64,000 nt of DNA, taken from positions 87,528 to 151,527 of the forward strand of contig VGYB01000001.1 of the NCBI GenBank assembly GCA_016873115.1, read 5' to 3'. Below, piece after piece: positions 28,490 to 37,652 of this stretch (its first letter is position 1; the number at the start of each line of letters is the position of its first letter). Below the pieces are notes generated by a model, which ran no database searches, was not told where the DNA came from, and saw nothing but the letters and a program-made list of their open reading frames with translations. Source of the DNA: Planctomycetota bacterium. GTDB lineage: Bacteria > Planctomycetota > Phycisphaerae > Phycisphaerales > SM1A02. The translations under genes were made by a program, and so were the position numbers.

Positions 28490-29161
28490 ATGCTGCTGAG
28501 CAGGTACGGCCTGCGGGAGTGGGGCATCGCCACGGCCATCGCGGCACTCCTGTGCATTGGTGTCTTCGTGTGGTCCTTGCCGACCGCGCTCTACGCGGTG
28601 ATCGGGGTGCTCTGGCTTGGTGTGGTGGCCTTCTTCCGCGACCCGCTCGGTCGTCGTCCCGCCACCAGTGACCCCGCCGACATGGTGAGCCCTGCCGATG
28701 GCAAGGTCAGCGCCGTGTTCACCCTACCCTGGCACGATGCCATCAGCGGACCGGCCACGGTCGTGCGCATCTTCCTCAGCGTGCTCGATGTGCACATCAA
28801 CCGTGCGCCCTGCGAGGGAGTCGTCGAGGCCATCGAGCATCGACCGGGCAAGTACCTCGATGCGCGTACCGAGGAGAGCGCGCGTGTGAACGAGAGCAAC
28901 ACGGTCCGTCTGCGCACGGGAAGCGGCGATCCGGTCGGGATCCGCCAGGTCTCGGGAGCGATCGCCCGCCACATCGTGTGTGCCGTGGCAACCGGCGATC
29001 GGCTCGACCGTGCCCAGCGCTTCGGGCTGATCAAATTCGGCTCGACGACTGAGCTCATCCTGCCTCGGCCGGAAGCCGTGGAGGTCCGGGTGAAGGTCGG
29101 CGACCGTGTCACCGGGGGCGTGACCATCCTGGCCAGGCTCGAGCCGGACCACACGAACTGA
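28490..29161 (+). CDS. psd: Phosphatidylserine decarboxylase proenzyme
   Basis: Makes phosphatidylethanolamine from phosphatidylserine. The 223-residue protein is the short bacterial type: two N-terminal hydrophobic segments (about 14-30 and 33-48), then SPADGKV, RIFLSVLDVHINRAP (Asp100, His102) and the self-cleavage site GLIKFGSTTELILP at Gly184-Ser185, where the serine becomes the pyruvoyl group. It follows the HTH/membrane gene by 7 bases. A CDP-diacylglycerol-serine phosphatidyltransferase gene is not adjacent. The ATG at 28490 fits the hydrophobic start. It converges with the next gene with only 6 bases between stops. Confidence 0.94.
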   Translation: MLLSRYGLREWGIATAIAALLCIGVFVWSLPTALYAVIGVLWLGVVAFFRDPLGRRPATSDPADMVSPADGKVSAVFTLPWHDAISGPATVVRIFLSVLDVHINRAPCEGVVEAIEHRPGKYLDARTEESARVNESNTVRLRTGSGDPVGIRQVSGAIARHIVCAVATGDRLDRAQRFGLIKFGSTTELILPRPEAVEVRVKVGDRVTGGVTILARLEPDHTN

Positions 29162-29167
29162 GTGTGG

Positions 29168-30268
29168 TCACGCGGCCTTGCCGTGATCGTTCCCCTTCGG
29201 GCCATCCTTCGCGCGTGACTGGATCCGCTTGATCCGCGTCAGGCTGCTCGCCACGGACTCGCCGAGCGCATCGGCAAGTGGCGCAAGGTCGGGTGAGAAC
29301 GGCCGATCGGCATCGCGGAAGAGCACGAGGACCGCCGGGCGCATCGCGCCTTCTCGGCAGGCCACGGTGCATACGGCCCGCCCGGGGAGCAGCCCCTGGA
29401 ACCGACGGAAGGTCTCGGGAGGTGGCGTCGTGCCATCGAAGATGAGCGGCGCACCGTGCATCGCGAGCGATGCGCACCAGTCATCCGCGATCGAATCGAG
29501 CATCCCGCAGACGGCCGAGCGCGACACATCATCCCGCAGGTAGCCGCAGAGGTCGTACTTGCCCTCGCCACGCTCGACGAACACGGCGCAGTTCGCAGCA
29601 CCCAGTCGGAGCACGAAGGCCTGTGCGGCAAGCTTGAGCATGGCATCCACATCGCTCTCGAGCGTCAGGATCGCCCGCAGCTCCGCTGCCGCCGCAGCCA
29701 GCGCCACGCGCTCCTCAATGCGCTCCTGCGCCTGTGCCAGGTCGCTCACCACGCCACCGAGCTGGCGGTTCAGGGCCTCACGCTCTCGGCTGAGCCGGCG
29801 GCATGCAGACTCGAGCACGCCCAGGCGACGCTCGCGCAACCGGCGTGCGACGCCCTGCTCCAGTCCCAGGGCGATGCGTGCACGGAACTCGGACTCGTGC
29901 TCCGCACCGCTGAGCACATCGACCACGCCCTCGCGCAGCGCGGCAAGCAGCAGGTCACGGTCGGCCGTGCGGGCGATGCACACGATGCCAACATGGGGTG
30001 CCAGGGCACGGATGGTGCGCAGGAGCCGAGCGCGTGCAGCACGAACGCCGTCCAGATCGATCACCACGAGATCGAATGGCCCCTCGCGCAGCAGTGTGAG
30101 CGCCTCGCGCACCGTAGCGGCGGACACGATGTGCGTCTTCCATCCCCCTGCCCCGCGTACGACCGGCGTCCACGCATCCGCCCGCGAGCCGCACAGCACG
30201 ATCCGCGCAGTGCCGAATCGCTTGATGGCATCGGTGGTGATGGACGCGGCGGGTTCGCGAGTGGCCAT
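29168..30268 (-). CDS. Degenerate receiver domain plus GAF domain protein
   Basis: A 366-residue cytoplasmic protein. Residues 16-130 fold like a response-regulator receiver (RIVLCGSRADAW ... FDLVVIDLDGV ... GIVCIARTADRDLLLAALREGVVDVLSG). The likely phospho-Asp is kept (VVIDLDG) but the acidic pair after the first strand and the conserved Lys after the fourth are missing, so it may not be phosphorylated. A long coiled-coil (about 140-200, LRERRLGVLESACRRLSRERE) links it to a GAF-like domain with ANCAVFVERGEGKYDLCGYL. There is no output domain. I chose the ATG at 30268, which has GAGGA 5-6 bases upstream. It follows tsaB by about 80 bases. Confidence 0.75.
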   Translation of the reverse strand: MATREPAASITTDAIKRFGTARIVLCGSRADAWTPVVRGAGGWKTHIVSAATVREALTLLREGPFDLVVIDLDGVRAARARLLRTIRALAPHVGIVCIARTADRDLLLAALREGVVDVLSGAEHESEFRARIALGLEQGVARRLRERRLGVLESACRRLSREREALNRQLGGVVSDLAQAQERIEERVALAAAAAELRAILTLESDVDAMLKLAAQAFVLRLGAANCAVFVERGEGKYDLCGYLRDDVSRSAVCGMLDSIADDWCASLAMHGAPLIFDGTTPPPETFRRFQGLLPGRAVCTVACREGAMRPAVLVLFRDADRPFSPDLAPLADALGESVASSLTRIKRIQSRAKDGPKGNDHGKAA

Positions 30269-30348
30269 GGCAAGTCCTCGGCGCATGCATCGTCCACCCC
30301 GAGGGACGGGTGAAGCGCAAACGAGGAAATGGCGCGAGACCGGCGCTG

Positions 30349-31041
30349 TTATCCGCCGTGCCGCTGCCGCCAGAGGGTGACCGCCTCGGGCTCGCGTGCG
30401 TATTCGGGACCGAGCGCAGCCGGGGGCACGCGGTGCCCCTTGTCCCACAGCCCCTGCGCCGCCAGCATCACCCCTGCTCCGGTCCAGATCGGCTCGACCA
30501 TGGACACCCCGCCTGCATCGCACGACTGACGAAGCACCGCCGGGAAGTGGGCATCGGCAAGCACCACCGAGCCCGGTCGTGGGAGCCAGCTCTCCCAGCC
30601 GATCAACGACGCAGCGCGTTGGCACCAACCACGCTCGTCGCGCGTCAGCGTGGCGATCCAGGCGGTCGCGCCCTTCACGGCAAGCACGGCGTGAGCCTCA
30701 GTGGGCAGGTCCGTCGAAGCCGCAGGCCATGTCGAATGCACGGCAACGAGCGCCGAAGGCACCGCCAGGCACGGCAGCCCATGCACGGTGGCGATCGATT
30801 GCACCGCGGCGATCGTGGTGCGCAGGCCGCTGAATCCACCGGGCCCCACATCGACGGCGACCCATGTCAACTCGGCCGGCACCACACCCGCACCGCGGCA
30901 GGCTTCGTCGATCGACGGCCACAGCCAGTCACGCTCTCGAGAGGGATCGTCGTGATCAACGGCGAACACGGGGCTGCCTTCACGCCACGCCGCCACGCCG
31001 ACGGACCGCTGCGAGCCGGTGATGGCCAGGCCTGCTGTCAT
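30349..31041 (-). CDS. tsaB: tRNA threonylcarbamoyladenosine synthesis protein TsaB
   Basis: Non-catalytic partner of TsaD in making t6A37 in ANN-decoding tRNAs. The 230-residue protein has the ASKHA-type features of TsaB: LAITGSQRSVGVA at the start, the signature VDVGPGGFSGLRTTIAAVQSIA, and a degenerate C-terminal lobe. Its ATG overlaps the phosphoesterase stop (ATGA, 31038-31041). tsaC, tsaD and tsaE are not in the window. The operon order DUF1573, phosphoesterase, tsaB, receiver-GAF is not one I know from other groups. Confidence 0.88.
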   Translation of the reverse strand: MTAGLAITGSQRSVGVAAWREGSPVFAVDHDDPSRERDWLWPSIDEACRGAGVVPAELTWVAVDVGPGGFSGLRTTIAAVQSIATVHGLPCLAVPSALVAVHSTWPAASTDLPTEAHAVLAVKGATAWIATLTRDERGWCQRAASLIGWESWLPRPGSVVLADAHFPAVLRQSCDAGGVSMVEPIWTGAGVMLAAQGLWDKGHRVPPAALGPEYAREPEAVTLWRQRHGG

Positions 31042-31925
31042 CCCTCGAAACCAACCGTGGCAAGGAAGACCGCCTCGCGAGCCAGATCGGTCGCCGGCGG
31101 CAAGGGGCCCTCGAGCGGGATCTCGACGGCAACGCCGCGCGCGTGATCACTGTTGAGGATCAGGAGTTCAGGCGAGACAGCCTCGGCACCTTGCTCCACA
31201 TGCGCATGACCGCACACCATCAGTCGTGCGCCGAGCCGCTCGGCCACACGAAGCGAACTCTCCGGGGTCTGGCCCCGGCCCCAAGTGAACTGCCACGCGA
31301 GGCCGTCATGATCGGCATACCCGGCACGATCGAGCTCACGCTCCAGTGCACTCATGTCGGCCGATTCAACCTCGAAGGGAGCCGGCGTGCTGTGTGCGCA
31401 GAACAGCCCGTTCGCCGATCGGACCGCGAGCGGCATGGCCAGGATGAATCGATCGACCGCATCGCTCACCTGCTGGGCTTCGTCACCGAAGACCCACTCC
31501 AGGCCATCGAGGAAGAGCTGGACCTGCTCGCCCGCACCCTTCGAGATCCGCAGCTTGCACAGTTGCGCAAGCTCATGGTTGGCCAGGAGCGGATGCACCT
31601 GCAGCGGATACGCCAGCACCAGCTCAGCCACGCGCACGAGCATGCGGTAGCTGGTGTCCATGCCGCCGGTGAGCGACTCGCCGTGGATCAACTCGTGAAG
31701 GATGACATGGTGGTCCGGCGATGCATCCAGACGCGCCAGCTGCAGGACCGCCTGCAGATGCGCGAGGTTGTCATGCAGGTCGCCGGTTGCCAGCAGCATG
31801 CCGCGCGACGGGATCCACTGGGTTGCCCCGCGTCGCCCCTCGGCGGTGCGCATGCACTCGGCCGCCGAGAGCAATGCCTCGGTGACCGCTGCGGCATCGC
31901 GCGCATCGACGCGGACGACGCTCAC
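31038..31925 (-). CDS. Calcineurin-like metallophosphoesterase
   Basis: A 295-residue cytoplasmic phosphoesterase. The dinuclear metal motifs are in order: GDLHDN (residues about 48-53), HVILHELIHG, LLANHE (the usual GNHE with Gly changed to Ala), an HSTP histidine, and CGHAHVE. This matches the serine/threonine-phosphatase-like branch of the family, but the substrate cannot be read from the sequence. It sits between two ATGA overlaps, with the DUF1573 gene upstream and tsaB downstream, so all three are translated together. Confidence 0.87.
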   Translation of the reverse strand: MSVVRVDARDAAAVTEALLSAAECMRTAEGRRGATQWIPSRGMLLATGDLHDNLAHLQAVLQLARLDASPDHHVILHELIHGESLTGGMDTSYRMLVRVAELVLAYPLQVHPLLANHELAQLCKLRISKGAGEQVQLFLDGLEWVFGDEAQQVSDAVDRFILAMPLAVRSANGLFCAHSTPAPFEVESADMSALERELDRAGYADHDGLAWQFTWGRGQTPESSLRVAERLGARLMVCGHAHVEQGAEAVSPELLILNSDHARGVAVEIPLEGPLPPATDLAREAVFLATVGFEG

Positions 31926-33079
31926 GGAACGAGCACCGCCACGGGGATCACGCCGGAACCGGTCGCCGTCGTGATCGTCACGGGGACCACGGAGAGCCCC
32001 GACGGCGCCTTGTCGACCATGAAGTCGATCTTGACGCGGACGAAGTCGCCATCGAGCTTGGACTCGGCGAGCGTGCAGACGAAGCCACCGAGCACGCAGG
32101 TCGCACCAGTCACGGCATTCCAGCCTTCCCGCACCGGGATGCGGCGCGCAGCCGGGTTCGTGCTCTCAAGATCGAGTTCAAGCTGCTGCTTGGTACCTCT
32201 GTCCATGCGGCCTGCCACGACGAGCGGATCCGCGAAGAACCACTGGCGGGCCTCGCGTGCATCCTTGTCGAAGAGCGTGCCGGTCGACTCATGGCGGATG
32301 CGCAGGGCCACGAGGGGCGCATCGGCACGATCGGTCGCCACCACGACCCACTGCGGGAGCGGTCCATTCACGCCGGCAGTGGTCCACGTCATCACATGCG
32401 ATGCCTTCGCACCCGGCTGGGCTTCCGTGATGGGAAGGCCCCACGAGCCAATCACGCTGAATGGCGCGCCATCGCCGGACGCCAAGGTGAAGGTGCCCGA
32501 TGCGACGCCCTTGAGCGCCTCCACATACTCGGGCGAGGCCATGATCGGCAGCGTGGCGGTTGCTTCCATCTGCGCGACCGTCATGCCGTACTGCTCGACG
32601 ACGATCATGACCTTGGCATCCTTCTTGCCGGGCGTGCGCGGCACGGCCAAGGTCGCCTGCAGCTCGACCGAGCCGCCGGCAGGAATCGTCACGCCCTTGA
32701 GCGGGGTGATGTCGGTGCACTTGCAACTGGGCTTGGCATCGATGATCTTCAGCGGCGAGCCGGTGGGATTGCGCAGCGTGAAGGTGGTCGATTTGCGTGC
32801 CCCCGGCGGTACCGCGCCGAAGTCGACCATCGGTGGTTCGACGACCAAGGGGTGCCTCTGCTGCGCACCAGCGCGCGGTGGTGGGGCCTGCGCGACGGCC
32901 GGTGCCGGGGAGGACGCTGGTGCGATCGTCGCCGAGGTGGGAGTTCCAGGATCGCTCGATGGAGCAGTTGGACTGGGTGCGGAAGTGGCCGCCGCCGGTC
33001 GCGCAGCGTCGGCGGGCGCGGGAGCCCGCCCGCAAGCCGACGAACCGATGGCCAGGATCACGATCAAGGGAAGACGCAT
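31922..33079 (-). CDS. DUF1573 lipoprotein (first copy)
   Basis: A 385-residue exported lipoprotein: signal MRLPLIVILAIGSSAC with the lipid-bearing Cys16, then a long Ala/Pro/Ser-rich linker (to about residue 70), then a DUF1573 Ig-like domain (VEPPMVDFGAVPPGARKSTT, LRNPTGSPLKIIDAKPSC with KC and a following CTD) and two more beta-rich segments. DUF1573 proteins are abundant in planctomycetes and Bacteroidetes and their role is unknown; the conserved Cys-x-Cys (SCKC) suggests a disulfide or metal site. A second copy lies at 48069. It heads a four-gene operon and shares a symmetric promoter with the divergent TerC gene. Confidence 0.85.
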   Translation of the reverse strand: MRLPLIVILAIGSSACGRAPAPADAARPAAATSAPSPTAPSSDPGTPTSATIAPASSPAPAVAQAPPPRAGAQQRHPLVVEPPMVDFGAVPPGARKSTTFTLRNPTGSPLKIIDAKPSCKCTDITPLKGVTIPAGGSVELQATLAVPRTPGKKDAKVMIVVEQYGMTVAQMEATATLPIMASPEYVEALKGVASGTFTLASGDGAPFSVIGSWGLPITEAQPGAKASHVMTWTTAGVNGPLPQWVVVATDRADAPLVALRIRHESTGTLFDKDAREARQWFFADPLVVAGRMDRGTKQQLELDLESTNPAARRIPVREGWNAVTGATCVLGGFVCTLAESKLDGDFVRVKIDFMVDKAPSGLSVVPVTITTATGSGVIPVAVLVP

Positions 33080-33084
33080 GCCGG

Positions 33085-33091
33085 TAGTGTA
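33085..33091. promoter_or_regulatory. Symmetric -10 element TAGTGTA/TACACTA between DUF1573 and TerC genes
   Basis: Plus strand TAGTGT (33085-33090) ends 10 bases before the TerC ATG at 33101. Minus strand TACACT (33091-33086) ends 6 bases before the DUF1573 ATG at 33079. The starts are only 21 bases apart, so one 7-base element must serve both directions. Confidence 0.65.
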
Positions 33092-33100
33092 AGCCCCTGC

Positions 33101-33868
<768 letters not shown>

Positions 33869-33952
33869 TTGCCAATCCCGCTGGTCACGGAAGCGTGACG
33901 CGTCGGCCCATGATGGCCGCCTCGGAGCGAAGGCCCTCGGGACATCGCGCCA

Positions 33953-33985
33953 AGAAAAAGGGCCCGGACCGATCGGTCCGAGCCC
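33953..33985 (-). terminator. Intrinsic terminator of the sugar dehydrogenase gene
   Basis: Read on the minus strand, GGGC-CGGACC type stem (GGGCTCGGACC, GATC loop region, GGTCCGGGCCC) is followed at once by TTTTTCTT. It lies 27-60 bases after the stop of the gene that ends at 34013. The best intrinsic terminator in the window. Confidence 0.85.
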
Positions 33986-34012
33986 GCGTGTGATCGCGAG
34001 TAGGAAGCGCGC

Positions 34013-35383
34013 TCAGGCGCCCCAGCCACCCAGCAGGATGCCGAGGTCGGCACCATCGACGAGGCCACTGCCGTCGATGTCGCCCGAACCCGCTCCGCCC
34101 CAGTTGCCGAGCAGAATGCCAAGGTCCGCACCGTCGACGATGCCGTCGCCGTTCAGGTCATTCGGGTTCGGCGTCGGGCAGGTCACCTCGCCGGACGCCG
34201 GGATGATCTTGTAGATCTGCCCGCCGTGGTCGGCCATGTAGAGTTCGCCCTTGGCATCCTCGCCGAAGGCAACGATCTGATTGACGGTCTGGTTGGCCAC
34301 GGAGGTGGCCAGTTCTGCGTTGCGGGTCATGAACTCGGTCACGACGCCATTCACCATGCGGAACGACCATGAATTGTTGGACCCGTAATCGACATAGAAG
34401 TAGATGCCCTGCATGTCGGGCATGGCGCAGCCGCGATAGACGCGACCGCCGGTGATGCTGTACCCGCCAGCGGTGTTGTGCGCGTAGGTGCGGACCGGGG
34501 CCGTCAGGCCGGTGCCGTTGCAGGTGCAGCCTGACAGGCCCGTGCAGGAGGTGCCTTCCGTGCAGCGCCATCCGTAGTTGCGGCCGGGCGCGGCGCCGTT
34601 GGGCTCGTAGTTCACTTCCTCGACGGCGTTCTGGCCGACATCGGCGATGTATATGTCGCCATTGGCCTTGTCGAAGCACCACCGCCACGGATTGCGCAGG
34701 CCGTATGACCAGACCGTGTCATCAGCGGTCGTCGCACCACCCATGAAGGGGTTGCTGGCTGGAATCGTGTAGTAGGGCGAAGTGCCACCGACAGTCGGCG
34801 TGATGCGGTGCATCTTGCCGAGTCGGCTGCTCAGGTTCTGGGCGACGTTGCCGGGATCATTGGCGCTGCCGCCGTCGCCCGTGCCCATGTACAGGTCGCG
34901 CGTGCCGGGCTTGAAGTGAATGTCGCCGCCGTTGTGGTTGGTGTACGGATCCGACCAAGTCATCATGACCACGCCGGTCGGGTTGGCGATGTTGGGGTCG
35001 GCAGAGACCGTGTATCGCGCGAGATTGTTCGTCCCCGTACCGGTGTAGTAGACGTAGAACTGTCCGTTGGTTGCGTAGTCGGGGTCGAAGGCCATGCCGA
35101 GCAGCCCCTGTTCATCGCTGGTCGACGCGCCGCCGGTCACGATCGGATCGATGTTCAAGAACGCCGTCGCGCGGAGCGTCGGGGTCGCGCCAAGATCGAT
35201 GATGCGCACGCGACCGGCCTTCTCCAGAACGAAGAGACGCGTCGCGTCGCCGGGCGCGTGGCCGATCCAGGTCGGGTAGACGAGACCAGTGCCGATGACC
35301 TGCTTCGGCTTGATTGGCGTGACGCCAGCTAGTGCGGAGGCCGAGACAGCCAGGACGGACAGTGCAGCGATGGTGGTGTGCAT
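34013..35383 (-). CDS. Secreted PQQ-type sugar (glucose/sorbosone) dehydrogenase with dockerin-like tail
   Basis: A 456-residue exported protein. Signal peptide MHTTIAALSVLAVSASALA, then a six-bladed propeller of the soluble glucose/sorbosone dehydrogenase family: DEQGLLGMAFDPDYATNG, GGDIHFKPGTRDLYMGTGDGG, GLRNPWRWCFDK and DVGQNAVEEVNY. Members bind PQQ and Ca and oxidise aldoses in the periplasm or outside. Two Cys-rich inserts (CTEGTSCTGLSGCTCNG) may be disulfide-bonded. The C-terminus has the duplicated DLNGDGIVDGADLGILLGNWG / DIDGSGLVDGADLGILLGGWG tail, here almost perfectly repeated. The mRNA leader carries a small hairpin (GGCAGC...GCTGCC) at 35410-35426. Confidence 0.88.
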   Translation of the reverse strand: MHTTIAALSVLAVSASALAGVTPIKPKQVIGTGLVYPTWIGHAPGDATRLFVLEKAGRVRIIDLGATPTLRATAFLNIDPIVTGGASTSDEQGLLGMAFDPDYATNGQFYVYYTGTGTNNLARYTVSADPNIANPTGVVMMTWSDPYTNHNGGDIHFKPGTRDLYMGTGDGGSANDPGNVAQNLSSRLGKMHRITPTVGGTSPYYTIPASNPFMGGATTADDTVWSYGLRNPWRWCFDKANGDIYIADVGQNAVEEVNYEPNGAAPGRNYGWRCTEGTSCTGLSGCTCNGTGLTAPVRTYAHNTAGGYSITGGRVYRGCAMPDMQGIYFYVDYGSNNSWSFRMVNGVVTEFMTRNAELATSVANQTVNQIVAFGEDAKGELYMADHGGQIYKIIPASGEVTCPTPNPNDLNGDGIVDGADLGILLGNWGGAGSGDIDGSGLVDGADLGILLGGWGA

Positions 35384-35437
35384 GGGTCGTTCTGTGGGGA
35401 AGCGTGAACAGGCAGCCGAGTGCTGCCAAGCGACTTG

Positions 35438-35443
35438 ACTATA
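35438..35443 (-). promoter_or_regulatory. -10 box (TATAGT) of the sugar dehydrogenase gene
   Basis: TATAGT lies 54 bases before the ATG at 35383, so this mRNA would carry a leader of about 47 bases with a 6-bp hairpin, in contrast to the leaderless neighbours. Confidence 0.45.
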
Positions 35444-35532
35444 CGCCCCTCCAGGGCGAACGCCACCCGATTGTGCGCGATTCGGCTCCGTTGCACCCCT
35501 GTGTGGGCTCGCCAAGCGGCTTGTGGACCGGC

Positions 35533-37521
35533 TTATGGACGCGCCAGGACCGCCTCGATTCGATCAGCGGCCGCGCCGAGTTGGTCCATCGATGCCGTGG
35601 CAGCGGCCGGATCCGAGTCCGCAACCGCCGCCTGCAGCCCAGGCAAGACCCATGTTCCGTAGCCCGAGTCGCGGTCATTCGAGGCAAACACATTGCGGAA
35701 CCACTGCCGACCAGGCAATCCGGCAGGATCGATCCAGCATTGCTGCACGGCTTGGGCCCTCTCACGCTGGGTGGGCGAACTCCTCTTGATGGTTCCCGCG
35801 AGCGCATCGAAGCGGTCGGCGAGGGTGTGGGCCCGTGCGGACGCATCGGGCGACAGGCGCGCGGCGGTGGAGCGGAGCCCGGCAGCGGCAGCCGCGCACT
35901 CGCGCCACGGCTCGGGAGTGCCCGTGCCAAGTGCATCGACCAAGGCCACCGTCATGCGCGTGAGCATGGACGCTCCCGCGTAGTCGGCGCCGACCGTGCG
36001 TCGATACCAGAGCAGCGTGTCGTAGTTCGAGTGGTAGCTCGTCCCTTGCGAGCCGCCTGCGAAAAGGCCGATCGATGGCACACCGGCATGGCACAGAAAC
36101 GGCTGGTGATCGCTGCCGCCACCAAGATCGCCCAGCGGAAGCGCACCATCTTTGGCGCCCAGGTCAAAGAGGGATCGAGCGGGATCGACCGCGCTCGGCA
36201 CCCGCTTGGCCGCATCCTGCACGATGCCCCGGAGTGATGGGCTCGCCGACGCGCCGAAGTTCACCCCCATCGCAGCCATGTCGAGATTGATGTAGCCCAC
36301 GCAGCGCTCTTCGAGCATCGCGCGCTCGCGCTCAACCCACTCCGTGCTGCCGACCATGCCGAACTCCTCGGCGCCCCACGCACAGAACAGCGTGTCACGC
36401 GCCGGGCCGCGTCCGGCCTTGGCCTGCATCGCGCACTCGCGCGCCGCCTCCATGAGCACGATCGTGCCAGCGAGCGGGTCCGCGGCACCGAAACCCCATG
36501 CATCGTGATGGCAGCCGACGACCACGAGGCCGCCGTCCGCAACGCGACCCGGCAAGCGCGCGATCACATTGGCTGACTGGACCACGGCGGGCTCATGCGC
36601 CACCGCCACCCTGACGCGCAGTTCAGGGCCACCCGTGAGCAGCGTGGGGCCCTCGAAGCCCGTGGCCCATGAAGGATCGAAGAGCGGCGCACCGCGCATG
36701 CGGCGCACGATCTCGCGCGCTGCACCATAGCCGATGGGCTGCACGGGAATCCTCGGCAATCCGACCGATGCAGGATCGAGCCGCTCGGCATGCTCGGTCG
36801 CCTCGCGTCCGGGCGTGAGCGGATCGCCCGAGTAGGGCAGCGTGTTGATGCTGCCGCGCTGGATGCAACTCGCATTCGCCCAACCACCGTCGGGCCAGGT
36901 CGCCCCCTTCGCGGGGCCGCTGTCGGCTGGGTCCGTGAAGATGACCATCGCGATGGCTCCCGCCTGCTCGGCGAACTTCACCTTGAAGCCGCGGAAGTTC
37001 CCGCCGTAGCGCGCCAAGCACACCTTCCCCCTCAGATCGATCCCCTGCTCGCGGAGCCGGGCGAAGTCGGCCCGCGTGCCGTAGTTCACGAAGACGACCT
37101 CGCCGGTCGCGTCGCCCTGACCGCTGTAGGCGTTCCACGCGAAGGTGAGCCCGGCATGCGCGAGTTGCGGATCGATGGCCAGGTTCTCCTCGCGAACGGC
37201 GAGCCGCATCACGCCGCGACGCGCGCCCGGCGCGGTCGGCTCGGCGAGCGGCATGCCCGCCGGTGTCGCCACGATCTCGACGATCGGTTCGCGCGGCCGC
37301 GGCAGGTACGCCCAGAATGGATGGACCTCGACCTCAAGGCCGAGGTCGCGGAACGAGCTGGCGATCGACTCGATGACCTTGGCATCGCCCGGCGTGCCGG
37401 CCATGTGCGGCTCGGCCGCAAGCAACTCATGCCATGCCGCGAGGCGCGCGGCCATGGACCCTTCGGGCGGCGCGGCCGAAGCCTGCGCGAGCGCAAGCAT
37501 CATCAGCGTGGTCACGATCAT
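35533..37521 (-). CDS. Exported M28 zinc peptidase, glutamate carboxypeptidase II-like
   Basis: A 662-residue member of peptidase family M28B. Short hydrophobic start (MIVTTLMMLALAQASA) that can serve as a signal peptide, then a protease-associated domain (about 80-290), the two-zinc catalytic core, and a helical C-terminal domain like the dimerisation domain of GCPII and the transferrin receptor. Metal and catalytic residues are visible: CHHDAWGFGAADPLAG (His, Asp), WGAEEFGMVGSTEW (Glu-Glu), YINLDMAA (Asp) and YHSNYDT (His). Probably trims short peptides outside the cytoplasm. TAGCGT ends 6 bases before the ATG. Confidence 0.9.
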   Translation of the reverse strand: MIVTTLMMLALAQASAAPPEGSMAARLAAWHELLAAEPHMAGTPGDAKVIESIASSFRDLGLEVEVHPFWAYLPRPREPIVEIVATPAGMPLAEPTAPGARRGVMRLAVREENLAIDPQLAHAGLTFAWNAYSGQGDATGEVVFVNYGTRADFARLREQGIDLRGKVCLARYGGNFRGFKVKFAEQAGAIAMVIFTDPADSGPAKGATWPDGGWANASCIQRGSINTLPYSGDPLTPGREATEHAERLDPASVGLPRIPVQPIGYGAAREIVRRMRGAPLFDPSWATGFEGPTLLTGGPELRVRVAVAHEPAVVQSANVIARLPGRVADGGLVVVGCHHDAWGFGAADPLAGTIVLMEAARECAMQAKAGRGPARDTLFCAWGAEEFGMVGSTEWVERERAMLEERCVGYINLDMAAMGVNFGASASPSLRGIVQDAAKRVPSAVDPARSLFDLGAKDGALPLGDLGGGSDHQPFLCHAGVPSIGLFAGGSQGTSYHSNYDTLLWYRRTVGADYAGASMLTRMTVALVDALGTGTPEPWRECAAAAAGLRSTAARLSPDASARAHTLADRFDALAGTIKRSSPTQRERAQAVQQCWIDPAGLPGRQWFRNVFASNDRDSGYGTWVLPGLQAAVADSDPAAATASMDQLGAAADRIEAVLARP

Positions 37522-37527
37522 CGGTGC

Positions 37528-37533
37528 ACGCTA
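37528..37533 (-). promoter_or_regulatory. Extended -10 box (TGC-TAGCGT) of the M28 peptidase, leaderless layout
   Basis: TAGCGT ends 6 bases before the ATG at 37521 and is preceded by TGC, an extended -10. The 15 bases CGCGTGCTAGCGTGC recur at the beta-mannosidase promoter near 60682. Confidence 0.65.
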
Positions 37534-37652
37534 GCACGCGGCGTCACCGGGGTCAGGTCGCCCGCCTGCCCACATCCGCCCACGGTCAGGGCGCCGCGAC
37601 ACCATCGGTCGATCGGCCAACCGTTCGTGCGATGCACCCGCTTCGTTCGCGA

